Assembly (NCBI RefSeq): GCF_030815485.1
Contig: NZ_JAUSWV010000002.1
Coordinates: 3,534,001 to 3,598,000, forward strand
Direction: 5' to 3'
DNA length: 64,000 bases
Source of the DNA: Streptomyces rishiriensis
Lineage (GTDB): Bacteria; Actinomycetota; Actinomycetes; Streptomycetales; Streptomycetaceae
Below are positions 17,155 through 25,754 of this stretch, in pieces (within the stretch, counting starts at the first letter, position 1; every line of letters begins with the position of its first letter). A model generated the notes under the pieces. The model was not told where the DNA came from. It ran no database searches and worked only from the letters and a program-made list of their open reading frames with translations. Position numbers and translations under genes: made by a program.

Positions 17155-18330
17155 TCACCCGAACGGGAACCCGGTGTACGCCTCGGCCAGGTCGGTCTCG
17201 GCGGCGCGGGAGGAGGCGATCCGCTCCAGACGGGCCAGCTGGAGACGGTCCTCGAAGGAGGTGGCGTCGGGGGCGCGATGCAGGAGGGTGGTCATGTCGT
17301 ACGAGAACCGCTCGGCCTGCCACACGCGCCGCAGACAGGTCGCGGAGTAGGCGTCCAGGAGAGCGGTGGACCCCGTCTCCCTGCGATGTGCCAGGGCCCG
17401 CGCGAAGGTGACGACGTCCCCGACGGCGAGGTTCAGCCCCTTCGCCCCGGTCGGCGGCACGATGTGGGCCGCGTCCCCGGCGAGGAAGAGCCGGCCGTGC
17501 CGCATGGGCTCGTGCACGTAGGAGCGCATGGGGGTGACCGACTTCTGGGTGATCGCCCCGCGCTCCAGCTTCCAGTCGTCGTCGGTCTCGAAGCGGCGCT
17601 CCAGCTCGTCCCAGATCTCCTCGTCCGCCCATGCCTGCGCGTCCGTGCCCTCGGGCACCTGGAGGTAGAGACGGGAGACGGACGGGGAGCGCATGGACAG
17701 CAGCGCGAAGCCGCGGTCGTGGCGGGCGTAGACGAGCTCGTCGTGCGAGGGCGGCACGTCGGCGAGGATGCCGAGCCAGCCGAACGGGTACGTCCGCTCG
17801 AAGACGCGGGTCAGCTCCTGCGGTATCGCCTGCCGGGCGATGCCCCAGAAGCCGTCGCAGCCCACCACGTAGTCGCACTCCAGGACGTCCTCGACGCCCT
17901 CGTGGCGGAAGCGGACCCGCGGGTGGTCGGTCTCGGCGCCCTCGACGGCCAGCGCCTCCGCCTCGAACAGCAGCGGGCCGCCGTCCTCGAGCTGGAGGGC
18001 GATGAGGTCCTTGCACACCTCGGTCTGCGCGTAGACCGTCACGGACCGGCCGCCGGTGAGGGCGGGGAAGTCGACGCGGTGACGCCGCCTGTCGAAGCGC
18101 AGCTCTATGCCGTCGTGGCGCAAGCCCGCGCGGTCCATGCGCTCCCCGGCGCCGGCCGCGCGCAGCACGTCCACCGTGCCCTGCTCCAGGATCCCGGCGC
18201 GCTGGCGCTGCTCGACATGGGCGCGGTCGCGGCTCTCCAGCACGACGGAGTCGATACCGGCGTTGTGCAGCAGACGGGCGAGGAGGAGGCCGGCGGGGCC
18301 GGCGCCGACGATGCCGACGGTGGTGCGCAT
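17155..18330 (-). CDS. pobA: 4-hydroxybenzoate 3-monooxygenase
   Basis: 391 residues, the usual length. FAD-dependent hydroxylation of 4-hydroxybenzoate to protocatechuate, feeding the beta-ketoadipate pathway. The FAD fingerprint GIVGAGPAGLLLARLLHNAG, the DG motif (CDYVVGCDGFWGIAR) and the GD motif (LFLAGDAAHIVPPTGAKGLN) are in place. AAGGGA lies 7 nt before the ATG. It has a strong promoter and a three-half-site operator, so it is probably induced by substrate through an IclR-type regulator encoded elsewhere. Confidence 0.95.
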   Translation of the reverse strand: MRTTVGIVGAGPAGLLLARLLHNAGIDSVVLESRDRAHVEQRQRAGILEQGTVDVLRAAGAGERMDRAGLRHDGIELRFDRRRHRVDFPALTGGRSVTVYAQTEVCKDLIALQLEDGGPLLFEAEALAVEGAETDHPRVRFRHEGVEDVLECDYVVGCDGFWGIARQAIPQELTRVFERTYPFGWLGILADVPPSHDELVYARHDRGFALLSMRSPSVSRLYLQVPEGTDAQAWADEEIWDELERRFETDDDWKLERGAITQKSVTPMRSYVHEPMRHGRLFLAGDAAHIVPPTGAKGLNLAVGDVVTFARALAHRRETGSTALLDAYSATCLRRVWQAERFSYDMTTLLHRAPDATSFEDRLQLARLERIASSRAAETDLAEAYTGFPFG

Positions 18331-18341
18331 CGCGCGATCCC

Positions 18342-18374
18342 TTCACTGTTCGCACAGTGAAGTTTTCTTCACTG
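18342..18374. promoter_or_regulatory. Operator-like repeats at pobA
   Basis: TTCACTGT (18342-18349) and ACAGTGAA (18354-18361) form a perfect 8-bp inverted repeat with a 4-bp spacer, and a third half site TTCACTG lies at 18368-18374. They sit just downstream of the predicted start of pobA transcription. The arrangement fits an IclR-type (PobR-like) regulator; the identity of the binder is inferred. Confidence 0.65.
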
Positions 18375-18386
18375 CCTTGGGACGTG

Positions 18387-18415
18387 AGTCTGCGCCCCCG
18401 TCCACCGGGTGTCAA
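18387..18415 (-). promoter_or_regulatory. pobA promoter
   Basis: On the minus strand TTGACA (18410-18415), a 17-nt spacer, then CAGACT (18387-18392). The transcription start would be near 18380, giving a leader of about 50 nt that contains the operator repeats. Confidence 0.65.
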
Positions 18416-18526
18416 CGGTCGATGCGGCGATACGCCGGGAGGTTCTCGTCGAGACCTGAAGGGAGCCGGCCGTCACCGCGGTCAAAGTCTCGATGGAGGA
18501 TGCAGCGATCGGCGAGACGTCGGAAG

Positions 18527-18610
18527 TGCCCAGAGCCGGACTTGAACCGGCACGCCCGCGAAGGGGCAGCGAGGTTTAAGCTCGCCGTGTCTGCATTCCA
18601 CCATCTGGGC
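18527..18610 (-). tRNA. bldA: tRNA-Leu(UAA), the bldA developmental tRNA
   Basis: 84 nt on the minus strand without encoded CCA. The acceptor stem GCCCAGA/TCTGGGC, long variable arm of class II tRNA and T-loop GGTTCAAGTCC are present. The anticodon stem-loop is GCGAG-CTTAAAC-CTCGC, so the anticodon is UAA and it reads UUA. In Streptomyces this is bldA, which limits translation of TTA-containing genes for aerial growth and antibiotic production. It lies upstream of pobA on the same strand. I found no in-frame TTA in the genes of this window by eye. Confidence 0.95.
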
Positions 18611-18638
18611 AGGCCTGAGGGCTCCGCTTGAGCTTCCG

Positions 18639-18644
18639 ACCCTA
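18639..18644 (-). promoter_or_regulatory. Candidate -10 for bldA
   Basis: TAGGGT on the minus strand, about 28 nt before the mature 5' end. The hexamer 17 nt upstream (GCTGTT) is a poor -35, so the assignment is weak. Confidence 0.3.
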
Positions 18645-18854
18645 TCGGGATCCGTCCCTCGAACAGCGGAACAGCGGACCGATGTTGTCTTATTTTATTG
18701 ACGTCTGAGGGTGCATCAGCACCTGGAACTGGCCATCCGCACGTGCCAGTAGCCTCGCGCCTGGCAACCGCTCGTGTATGCGGAATGACGGAATTTCACC
18801 GTCCGAACGAGGTTGCTCCACCGGTTCTTGACGATCCGGCTCTCAGGGACGGGC

Positions 18855-18872
18855 GTCATCCCCAGGTATGAC
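18855..18872. promoter_or_regulatory. Inverted repeat upstream of ABC exporter
   Basis: GTCAT (18855-18859) and ATGAC (18868-18872) flank CCCCAGGT, about 130 nt before the ATP-binding gene. A site for a response regulator or repressor is plausible. Nothing else was recognised between 18645 and 19001. Confidence 0.35.
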
Positions 18873-19001
18873 ACAGCGGTCCACCGTCCGACCCGAGGCT
18901 GCCTTCGGAACCGGAACAGCGGGTGACTACACGGCCGTCGGCGGCCAGGACGATGGTGCACATCCCCCAGACATGCCGTCGTCCCGTCAGGAGCCCCGCC
19001 C

Positions 19002-19802
19002 GTGACCACCAGCCCCCTCGCCGACCGGACCACCACGGTGGCCGCACGCGCCACGGACCTGTCGAAGATCTACGGACAGGGCGAGACCCAGGTGGTCGCT
19101 CTGGACCGGGTCTCGGTCGACTTCCGGCAGGCCGAGTTCACCGCGATCATGGGACCCTCCGGCTCCGGCAAGTCCACGCTGATGCACTGTGTGGCGGGCC
19201 TCGACAGCTTCTCCTCCGGCTCGGTGCGCATCGGCGACACCGAACTCGGCACGCTGAAGGACAAGCAGCTCACCAAGCTGCGCCGGGACAAGATCGGGTT
19301 CATCTTCCAGGCGTTCAACCTGCTGCCGACGCTGACGGCGATCGAGAACATCACCCTCCCGATGGACATCGCGGGCCGTAAGCCCGACAAGGAGTGGCTG
19401 GAAAAGGTCATCCGGATGGTGGGGCTCGCCGACCGGCTGCGTCACCGGCCCTCGCAGCTCTCCGGCGGTCAGCAGCAGCGGGTCGCCGTCGCCCGCGCCC
19501 TCGCCTCCCGACCGGACATCGTCTTCGGTGACGAGCCGACCGGAAACCTCGACTCGCGTTCGGGCGCCGAGGTACTGGGCTTCCTGCGCAACTCGGTGCG
19601 GGAACTGGGGCAGACGGTGGTGATGGTGACCCACGACCCGGTGGCGGCGGCCTACGCGGACCGGGTGATCTTCCTGGCGGACGGGCGGATCGTCGACGAG
19701 GTGTACGGGCCGACGGCGGACTCGGTGCTGGACCGCATGCTGCGTCTCTCCGGGGGAAACCCCCGGACCCCCGAGTCCGACGCCAAGGGCCGCACCAGCT
19801 GA
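19002..19802 (+). CDS. MacB/LolD-type ABC transporter ATP-binding protein
   Basis: 266 residues. Walker A GPSGSGKST, Q-loop in IGFIFQAFNLLPTLTAIEN, signature LSGGQQQRVAVARALA, Walker B IVFGDEPTG, D-loop NLDSRSG, H-loop MVTHDP. The family powers extrusion or mechanotransmission by FtsX-like permeases. It is followed 50 nt later by its permease. GTG start behind AGGAG. A paralogous pair occurs at 44.6-47.9 kb, where the ATPase sequence is nearly the same in the middle third. Confidence 0.95.
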   Translation: MTTSPLADRTTTVAARATDLSKIYGQGETQVVALDRVSVDFRQAEFTAIMGPSGSGKSTLMHCVAGLDSFSSGSVRIGDTELGTLKDKQLTKLRRDKIGFIFQAFNLLPTLTAIENITLPMDIAGRKPDKEWLEKVIRMVGLADRLRHRPSQLSGGQQQRVAVARALASRPDIVFGDEPTGNLDSRSGAEVLGFLRNSVRELGQTVVMVTHDPVAAAYADRVIFLADGRIVDEVYGPTADSVLDRMLRLSGGNPRTPESDAKGRTS

Positions 19803-19852
19803 TCCCCCACCGGGACCGACCGCTCGTCGCCGAGCAGGACTGAGAAGAACCC

Positions 19853-22381
19853 ATGTTCCGTACCGCCTTGCGCAACGTACTCGCGCACAAGGCCCGGCTC
19901 CTGATGACCGTGCTCGCCGTGATGCTCGGCGTGGCCTTCGTGTCGGGGACGCTGGTCTTCACCAACACTCTTTCGGGCGCCCTCCAGAACAGCTCCGCCA
20001 AGGGCTTCGACCAGGTCGACGTGGCCGTCACCGCCGAGGTCCAGGACGACGTCGGCGACCGCATCGTCAAGACGCCCGAGCTGACCCAGGCGCTGCTGGA
20101 GCAGAGCGCGAAGGCGCCGGGCGCCGCGTCCGCCATCGGCGTCGTCAACGGCTTCACCGCCATCGCCGACAAGGACGGCAAGCTCATCGGCGGCGGCTTC
20201 CAGTCGCAGGGCGGCAACTACTGGGGCGACAAGGACGCCCGGTACCCGCTCGCCACCGGCCGCGCGCCGAGCGGCGCCGGCGAGGTCGCCATCGACTCCC
20301 GAACCGCCGAGCGGGCCGGGTACGGGGTCGGCGACACCGTACGGATCTCCGTCGACGGTCCCGTCCTCGCCCCGAGGATCACCGGCATCTTCACCACCGA
20401 CGACGGCAATGTCGCGGCCGGCGGCAGCCTCGCCCTGTTCGACACGGCGACCGCGCAGACACTCTTCGGCAAGCCCGGCACCTACGACGAGATCGACGTG
20501 CGGGCCGCCGCCGGGACCTCGCAGAGCGCGCTGAAGGCCGCGCTGGACACCGCCCTGCCGAAGGACGAGGTCGAGACCACCACCGGCAGGCAGCTCGCCG
20601 ACGACCAGGCGGAGATGATCTCCGCGTCGATGAGCGGGATGAAGCAGGGCCTGCTGGTCTTCGCCGGGATCGCGCTGTTCGTCGGCACCTTCATCATCGC
20701 CAACACCTTCACCATGCTGGTCGCCCAGCGCACCAAGGAACTCGCGCTGATGCGGGCGGTCGGCGCCTCACGCCGGCAGGTCACGCGGTCGGTGCTGATC
20801 GAGGCGTTCGTCGTCGGCACGGTCGCCGGGGTGACCGGTCTGATCGCCGGCGTCGGCATCGGGGCCGGGCTGCGCTCACTGCTCGGGACGCTGGGGGCGA
20901 CCGTCCCCGACGGCCCGCTCGTCGTCTCGGGCGGCACGGTCGCCACCGCGCTCGTCGTCGGCGTCGTCATCACCATGCTGGCCGCCTGGCTGCCCGGCCG
21001 CCGGGCCGCGAAGATCCCGCCGGTCGCCGCGATGAGCAGCGTGCATGCGACCGCGAGCACCAAGTCGCTGGTGCTGCGCAACACGCTGGGCGCGCTGTTC
21101 TCGGCGGCGGGCGTCGCCGTGGTCCTGGTCGCGACGACGATGAGCGGCTCCGACGGCCAGGCCCCGATGGGGCTCGGCGCCGTCCTGCTCATCCTCGGCG
21201 TCTTCATCCTGACCCCGCTGCTGTCCCGCCCGCTGATCGCGGCCGCCGCGCCCGTCCTGCGGATCTTCGGGGTGTCCGGCAAGCTGGCCCGGCAGAACGC
21301 GGTGCGCAACCCGCGCCGTACGGCGGCCACGGCCTCCGCGCTGATGATCGGCCTGACCCTGATCACCGGCATGACGGTGATGGCGGGCAGCCTCCAGAAG
21401 TCCATCGACAAGATGGCGTCCTCCGCGATCAGGGCCGACTACGTCGTGTCGATGGCGAACGGCAACGAACTCTCCGCCGACATCGACGAGAAGCTGAAGG
21501 CCGCCGCCGGAGTGACCGCCACCAGCCCGATGCGCAACGCGCCCGGCCGGATCGACGGCACGACCGAGTACCTCACCGGCGTCACCGGCTCCACCATCGG
21601 CGCCCTGACCGACCTGGAGGTCGGCCAAGGCTCCTTCGAGGTGGGCGGCGGGCAGGTCGTCGTCGACGACGCCACCGCCGAGTCGCACGGCTGGAAGGCC
21701 GGTTCGTCCTTCACGGTGAACTACGAGGACGGCAAGAAGCAGCAGCTGACGGTGTCCGGGGTCTACGAGGGCAACGAGCTGATCGAGGGCATCCTGCTGG
21801 ACAACGCCGCCCTCACCCCGCATCTGGCGGACCCGACCGACATGCGGGTCATGGTCAAGACCTCCGGCGGCGCCTCGGACGCCACGAAGGACCGGCTCGA
21901 GAAGGCCCTCGGCTCCAACCCGGCCATCAAGGTCCAGAGCAAGCAGGACCTCTCCGACGAGGTCGCGAAGATGTTCACGCTGATGCTGAACATGCTCTAC
22001 GGGCTGCTCGCGATGGCCGTGATCGTCGCGGTCCTGGGCGTCATCAACACCCTCGCGATGTCGGTCTTCGAGCGTTCCCAGGAGATCGGCATGCTGCGGG
22101 CCATCGGCCTGGACCGGCGCTCGGTCAAGCGGATGGTCCGGCTGGAGTCCCTGGTGATCTCGCTCTTCGGCGGGGTGCTCGGCATCGGCCTGGGCGTGTT
22201 CTTCGGCTGGGCGGCCGGTGAGCTGCTCGGCACCCGCATGGCCACGTACGAACTGGTCGTGCCGTGGGCCCGGATGGCCGTCTTCCTGGTGCTGGCCGCC
22301 GGGGTGGGCATCCTGGCCGCGCTGTGGCCGGCCCGGCGGGCGTCGCGCCTGAACATGCTGACCGCGATCAAGTCCGAGTAG
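19853..22381 (+). CDS. FtsX/MacB-family ABC transporter permease
   Basis: 842 residues. TM1 at about 15-40 (LMTVLAVMLGVAFVSGTLVF), an extracytoplasmic MacB-like domain to about 260, an FtsX core (GLLVFAGIALFVGTFIIANTFTMLV, LIEAFVVGTVAGVTGLIAGV), central membrane segments at about 410-460, a second start of the pattern near 495, another extracellular domain, and a C-terminal FtsX core (MLYGLLAMAVIVAVLGVINTLAM, IGMLRAIGLDRRSVKRM). Substrate unknown; likely lipoprotein- or peptide-related export or stress response. Confidence 0.94.
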   Translation: MFRTALRNVLAHKARLLMTVLAVMLGVAFVSGTLVFTNTLSGALQNSSAKGFDQVDVAVTAEVQDDVGDRIVKTPELTQALLEQSAKAPGAASAIGVVNGFTAIADKDGKLIGGGFQSQGGNYWGDKDARYPLATGRAPSGAGEVAIDSRTAERAGYGVGDTVRISVDGPVLAPRITGIFTTDDGNVAAGGSLALFDTATAQTLFGKPGTYDEIDVRAAAGTSQSALKAALDTALPKDEVETTTGRQLADDQAEMISASMSGMKQGLLVFAGIALFVGTFIIANTFTMLVAQRTKELALMRAVGASRRQVTRSVLIEAFVVGTVAGVTGLIAGVGIGAGLRSLLGTLGATVPDGPLVVSGGTVATALVVGVVITMLAAWLPGRRAAKIPPVAAMSSVHATASTKSLVLRNTLGALFSAAGVAVVLVATTMSGSDGQAPMGLGAVLLILGVFILTPLLSRPLIAAAAPVLRIFGVSGKLARQNAVRNPRRTAATASALMIGLTLITGMTVMAGSLQKSIDKMASSAIRADYVVSMANGNELSADIDEKLKAAAGVTATSPMRNAPGRIDGTTEYLTGVTGSTIGALTDLEVGQGSFEVGGGQVVVDDATAESHGWKAGSSFTVNYEDGKKQQLTVSGVYEGNELIEGILLDNAALTPHLADPTDMRVMVKTSGGASDATKDRLEKALGSNPAIKVQSKQDLSDEVAKMFTLMLNMLYGLLAMAVIVAVLGVINTLAMSVFERSQEIGMLRAIGLDRRSVKRMVRLESLVISLFGGVLGIGLGVFFGWAAGELLGTRMATYELVVPWARMAVFLVLAAGVGILAALWPARRASRLNMLTAIKSE

Positions 22382-22393
22382 CCGGCACCCGCA

Positions 22394-22430
22394 CGAGGGG
22401 CCCCGTCGTTCGGTGCGACGGGGCCCCTCG
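22394..22430. terminator. Perfect 15-bp terminator between convergent genes
   Basis: CGAGGGGCCCCGTCG (22394-22408) and its exact complement (22416-22430) with a 7-nt loop, 13 nt after the permease stop. Confidence 0.9.
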
Positions 22431-22445
22431 CGCGTCGGGCGGCGG

Positions 22446-23735
22446 TCAGTTCCAGGTGCGGGCGCGCAACGGCATCCCGGAGTCGCCCGACTCCGGCGTC
22501 CGGACGGCCAGGACCTGGTTGACGCCGATCTGGTTGCGTTCGAAGGCGAGGGCGGAGGCCGCCATGTAGAGCCGCCAGACCCGCGCGCGGCCGGGGCTGG
22601 AGAGCTGGACCGCCCGGTCCCAGTCGGTCTCCAGACGGGCGACCCAGCGGCGCAGCGTGAGGGCGTAGTGCTCGCGGATCGACTCGACGTCGCGGACCTC
22701 GAGGCCCGCGCGTTCGAGCTGGCCCACCGTGGTGCCGACGGGGGCGAGTTCGCCGTCCGGGAAGACGTAGGCGTCGATGAACGAGTCCACGCCGTACGTC
22801 GACTCGTCGCGCTGCGGGCGGCGGGCGATCTGGTGGTTGAGCAGCCGGCCGCCGGGCCGGAGCAGCGCGCACAGGACCTGCGCGTACTCCAGGTACTTCG
22901 CGGAGCCGACGTGTTCCGCCATCCCGATGGAGGAGATCGCGTCGAAGGGACCGTCGTCGACGTCCCGGTAGTCCTGGACGCGGATCTCGACCTTGTCGGT
23001 GAGCCCGGCGTCGGCGACGCGCTTGCGGGCGAAGGCCGCCTGCTCCTGGGAGAGGGTGATCCCGACGACGGTCGCGCCGTGCTCACGGGCCGCGTGGACG
23101 GCGAGGGAGCCCCAGCCGCAGCCGACGTCCAGCAGCCGCGCCCCCGGTCTCAGGTCCAGCTTGCGGCAGACGAGTTCGAGTTTGTCGTGCTGGGCGCGTT
23201 CGAGGGTGCTGTCCGCGGACTCCCAGTAGGCGCACGAGTAGACCATGGACGGGCCGAGGACGAGCGCGTAGAAGTCGTTGCCGACGTCGTAGTGGTGGCT
23301 GATGGCGCGTCGGTCGGTGCGGCGGGTGTGGAGGTGGCCGGTCCGGCGGACCTCTTCCCGCGGCGGGGCGGGCGGCAGCGGCGGTCCGGCGAGTTTCAGC
23401 AGGCCGCGCACCGCCGAACGGAAGTCCGGGTCGCGCAGCGCCTGCCCGAGCGTGCGGGCGTCCTCTCCGCGCTCCCAGATCAGACCGGCGAGCAGATCGA
23501 GAGCGGTGTACAGATCCCCCTCGATCTCCAGGTCTCCGGCCACCCAGGCGCGGGCGAGGCCGAGTTCGCCCGGCTTGAAGAGGAGCCGGCGCAGGGCCCG
23601 GCGATTGCGTACGACCAGGGCCGGCGCGTCGGGCGGGCCCGCCTGCGAACCGTCCCAGGCGCGGACACGCACCGGAAAGGGGGCTCCCAGCAACTGTTCG
23701 ACGAGGGCATGGAGCCGCGGCGCGGCGTCAGCCAT
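22446..23735 (-). CDS. Cyclopropane-fatty-acyl-phospholipid synthase-family methyltransferase
   Basis: 429 residues; ATG at 23735 with GGAGGT 8 nt upstream. The N-terminal domain (APFPVRVRAWDGSQAGPPDAP) is followed by a SAM-binding core: HYDVGNDFYALVLGPSMVYSCAYW, LLDVGCGWGSLAVHAAREHG, ISSIGMAEHVG and the bicarbonate-binding-type region. The family transfers a methylene from SAM to unsaturated acyl chains of membrane lipids. The alternative is a mycolic-type or tuberculostearate-type methyltransferase. Terminator upstream separates it from ndh. Confidence 0.9.
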   Translation of the reverse strand: MADAAPRLHALVEQLLGAPFPVRVRAWDGSQAGPPDAPALVVRNRRALRRLLFKPGELGLARAWVAGDLEIEGDLYTALDLLAGLIWERGEDARTLGQALRDPDFRSAVRGLLKLAGPPLPPAPPREEVRRTGHLHTRRTDRRAISHHYDVGNDFYALVLGPSMVYSCAYWESADSTLERAQHDKLELVCRKLDLRPGARLLDVGCGWGSLAVHAAREHGATVVGITLSQEQAAFARKRVADAGLTDKVEIRVQDYRDVDDGPFDAISSIGMAEHVGSAKYLEYAQVLCALLRPGGRLLNHQIARRPQRDESTYGVDSFIDAYVFPDGELAPVGTTVGQLERAGLEVRDVESIREHYALTLRRWVARLETDWDRAVQLSSPGRARVWRLYMAASALAFERNQIGVNQVLAVRTPESGDSGMPLRARTWN

Positions 23736-23882
23736 GATGCACACCTCCGTGACGGGTGATCCCGCAATGTCCTGACACCACGTAAACACGGAAAAGCACG
23801 CCGTCCAGTCCCGCGCGGCCGTCACGGCTCGGCAAAATACATGTATGCAACATGTGTCGTCCGGCGGCGGGGCGGGCGAACG

Positions 23883-23926
23883 CCGAAGGGGCCGTCCGCA
23901 CCACGGATGGCGGACGGCCCCTTCGG
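23883..23926. terminator. Perfect 17-bp terminator of ndh
   Basis: CCGAAGGGGCCGTCCGC (23883-23899), 10-nt loop, exact complement (23910-23926). It lies downstream of ndh on the minus strand. Confidence 0.85.
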
Positions 23927-23935
23927 GGGTGTTTC

Positions 23936-24022
23936 AGTGACCGGCGGCCCGAAGGCCGCAGGTCGGGTGACGCGCGGTCAGCCGACCGGGGGCCAGGTGA
24001 CCGGACGTCAGGCGACCGGAGG
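23936..24022. repeat. Short degenerate GACCGG/GGTCAG array after ndh
   Basis: Alternating GTGACCGG, GGTCAG and GCGACCGG motifs recur with 10-20-nt spacing right up to the ndh stop codon. It is one of several low-complexity arrays at gene borders in this window. Confidence 0.55.
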
Positions 24023-25417
24023 TCAGGAGGCCTTGGCCTTCTCGCTCTCGGCCTTCTCGGCGGTCGGCTTCGCGGCGACCGGAGCCGGCTTCGCGGCCTC
24101 GTAGAACTCCTCGCGCGGGGACTCCAGCGCACCCAGCGCCACGACCTCGCGCTTGAGGAACATGCCGAGCGTCCAGTCGGCGAAGACGCGGATCTTACGG
24201 TTCCACGTCGGCATCGCCATGCCGTGGTAGCCGCGGTGCATGTACCAGGCGAGACGGCCCTTGAGCTTGATCTTCACCTTGCCCATGACGATCATCGCGA
24301 CGCCCTTGTGGAGGCCGAGGCCCGCCACCGCACCCTTGTTGGAGTGCGAGTACTCCTTCTGCGGGAAGCCCCGCATACCGGAGATCACGTTGTCGCCGAG
24401 GACCTTGGCCTGCCGCAGCGCGTGCTGCGCGTTCGGCGGGCACCAGGCGTTCTCCACACCGGCCTTGCGGGCGGCGACGTCCGGGACCTGGGCGTTGTCG
24501 CCGGCGGCCCAGATGTAGTCGGTGCCCTGGACCTGGAGGGTCGCGGCCGTGTCGACGTGACCGCGGGGGCCCAGCGGCAGGCCGTAGCGGGCCAGCACCG
24601 GGTTGGGCTTGACGCCGGCCGTCCACACGATGGTGCTGGAGTCGACCTCGAGGCCGTTCTTCAGCACCACGTGACCGTCGACGCAGGAGTCCATCGAGGT
24701 GGAGAGGTAGATCTCCACACCGCGGCCCTCGAGGTGCTCCTTGCCGTACTGGCCCAGCTTGGGGCCGACCTCGGGAAGGATCTTGTCCGCGGCGTCGACG
24801 AGGATGAAGCGCATGTCCTCGCGGGACACCGTCTTGTAGTACTTGGCCGCGTCCCGGGCCAGGTCCTCGACCTCACCGATGGTCTCCGCACCGGCGAAAC
24901 CGCCGCCGATGAAGACGAAGGTGAGCGCCTTGCGGCGGATCTCCTCGTCGGTCGTGGAGTCGGCCTTGTCGAGCTGCTCGAGGACGTGGTTGCGCAGGCC
25001 GATGGCCTCCTCGACACCCTTCATTCCGATGCCCTGTTCGGCCAGGCCGGGGATCGGGAAGGTGCGGGAGACCGCGCCGAGCGCGATCACCAGGTAGTCG
25101 AAGGGCAGCTCGTACGCCTCGCCGACCAGCGGGGCGATCGTGGCGACCTTGCGGTCCTGGTCGATGGTGGTGACCCGGCCGGTGAGGACCTCCGCCTTGG
25201 GCAGCACGCGTCGCAACGGGACGACGACATGGCGCGGGGAGATGTTGCCGGCGGCGGTTTCGGGGAGGAAGGGCTGGTAGGTCATGTACGACCGGGGGTC
25301 GACGACCGTGACGGTCGCCTCGCCGTAGCGCATCTTCTTCATGATGCGCCGAGCTGCGTACAGGCCTACGTACCCACCGCCTACTACGAGGATCCTGGGA
25401 CGCTCCGTGGTGCTCAT
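24023..25417 (-). CDS. ndh: Type II NADH dehydrogenase (NDH-2)
   Basis: 464 residues. Monotopic, non-proton-pumping NADH:quinone oxidoreductase. FAD motif ILVVGGGYVGLYAAR at about 10-24 and NADH motif FVFIGGGFAGAETIGE at about 165-180; the family ends PFAMGWTLGMF-like (FADWTLGMFLKREVVALGAL), with a Lys/Ala/Glu-rich C-terminal tail. The ATG at 25417 has only a weak ribosome site. Rex-type operators and a promoter lie 220-340 nt upstream, implying redox (NADH/NAD+) control. Confidence 0.94.
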   Translation of the reverse strand: MSTTERPRILVVGGGYVGLYAARRIMKKMRYGEATVTVVDPRSYMTYQPFLPETAAGNISPRHVVVPLRRVLPKAEVLTGRVTTIDQDRKVATIAPLVGEAYELPFDYLVIALGAVSRTFPIPGLAEQGIGMKGVEEAIGLRNHVLEQLDKADSTTDEEIRRKALTFVFIGGGFAGAETIGEVEDLARDAAKYYKTVSREDMRFILVDAADKILPEVGPKLGQYGKEHLEGRGVEIYLSTSMDSCVDGHVVLKNGLEVDSSTIVWTAGVKPNPVLARYGLPLGPRGHVDTAATLQVQGTDYIWAAGDNAQVPDVAARKAGVENAWCPPNAQHALRQAKVLGDNVISGMRGFPQKEYSHSNKGAVAGLGLHKGVAMIVMGKVKIKLKGRLAWYMHRGYHGMAMPTWNRKIRVFADWTLGMFLKREVVALGALESPREEFYEAAKPAPVAAKPTAEKAESEKAKAS

Positions 25418-25634
25418 GCCATCGAGTATCCACCCGCTCGAGGGGGGTCGCTCGTGCGCCCCTTCACAAGCTTCTCGGGGGTGTGTGCTATCCTCCGCCG
25501 CTCGCGTGATCCACGTCATGGCGCGAAGCGGGAACCAGCGTGTAGGGCATGGCGTTGTCAATGCCGCGTGAGCTGCCTCTCCGGGCCCGGAAGGGCTCCG
25601 TGAGGGCCATTCGGGACCCCCTTCCCGGGTCTCC

Positions 25635-25663
25635 GCGATACGTCCGCGCGCGCCTCTTTTGAA
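25635..25663 (-). promoter_or_regulatory. Candidate ndh promoter under the Rex site
   Basis: TTCAAA (25658-25663), 17-nt spacer, TATCGC (25635-25640) on the minus strand. The -35 box lies inside the Rex-type palindrome, the geometry expected for repression. Leader length would be about 210 nt. Confidence 0.5.
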
Positions 25664-25673
25664 CACGTTCACA
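25658..25673. promoter_or_regulatory. Rex operator-like palindrome
   Basis: TTTGAACACGTTCACA matches the Streptomyces Rex consensus TGTGAACNNGTTCACA with one mismatch. Rex releases DNA at high NADH, and ndh is a known Rex target in S. coelicolor (from memory). Confidence 0.8.
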
Positions 25674-25736
25674 CGGGTGTTGGGCCCCCGGAAGGGTCAA
25701 TGGAGACACGTCTGTCCTCCGACAGGGCCGAATTCC

Positions 25737-25754
25737 TTGTGAAGAACTTCACGA
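25737..25754. promoter_or_regulatory. Second Rex-like site upstream of ndh
   Basis: TTGTGAAGAACTTCACGA approximates TTGTGAANNNNTTCACAA with one mismatch, about 75 nt upstream of the first site on the ndh side of the gap. The remainder of 25418-25870 shows no gene. Confidence 0.6.
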
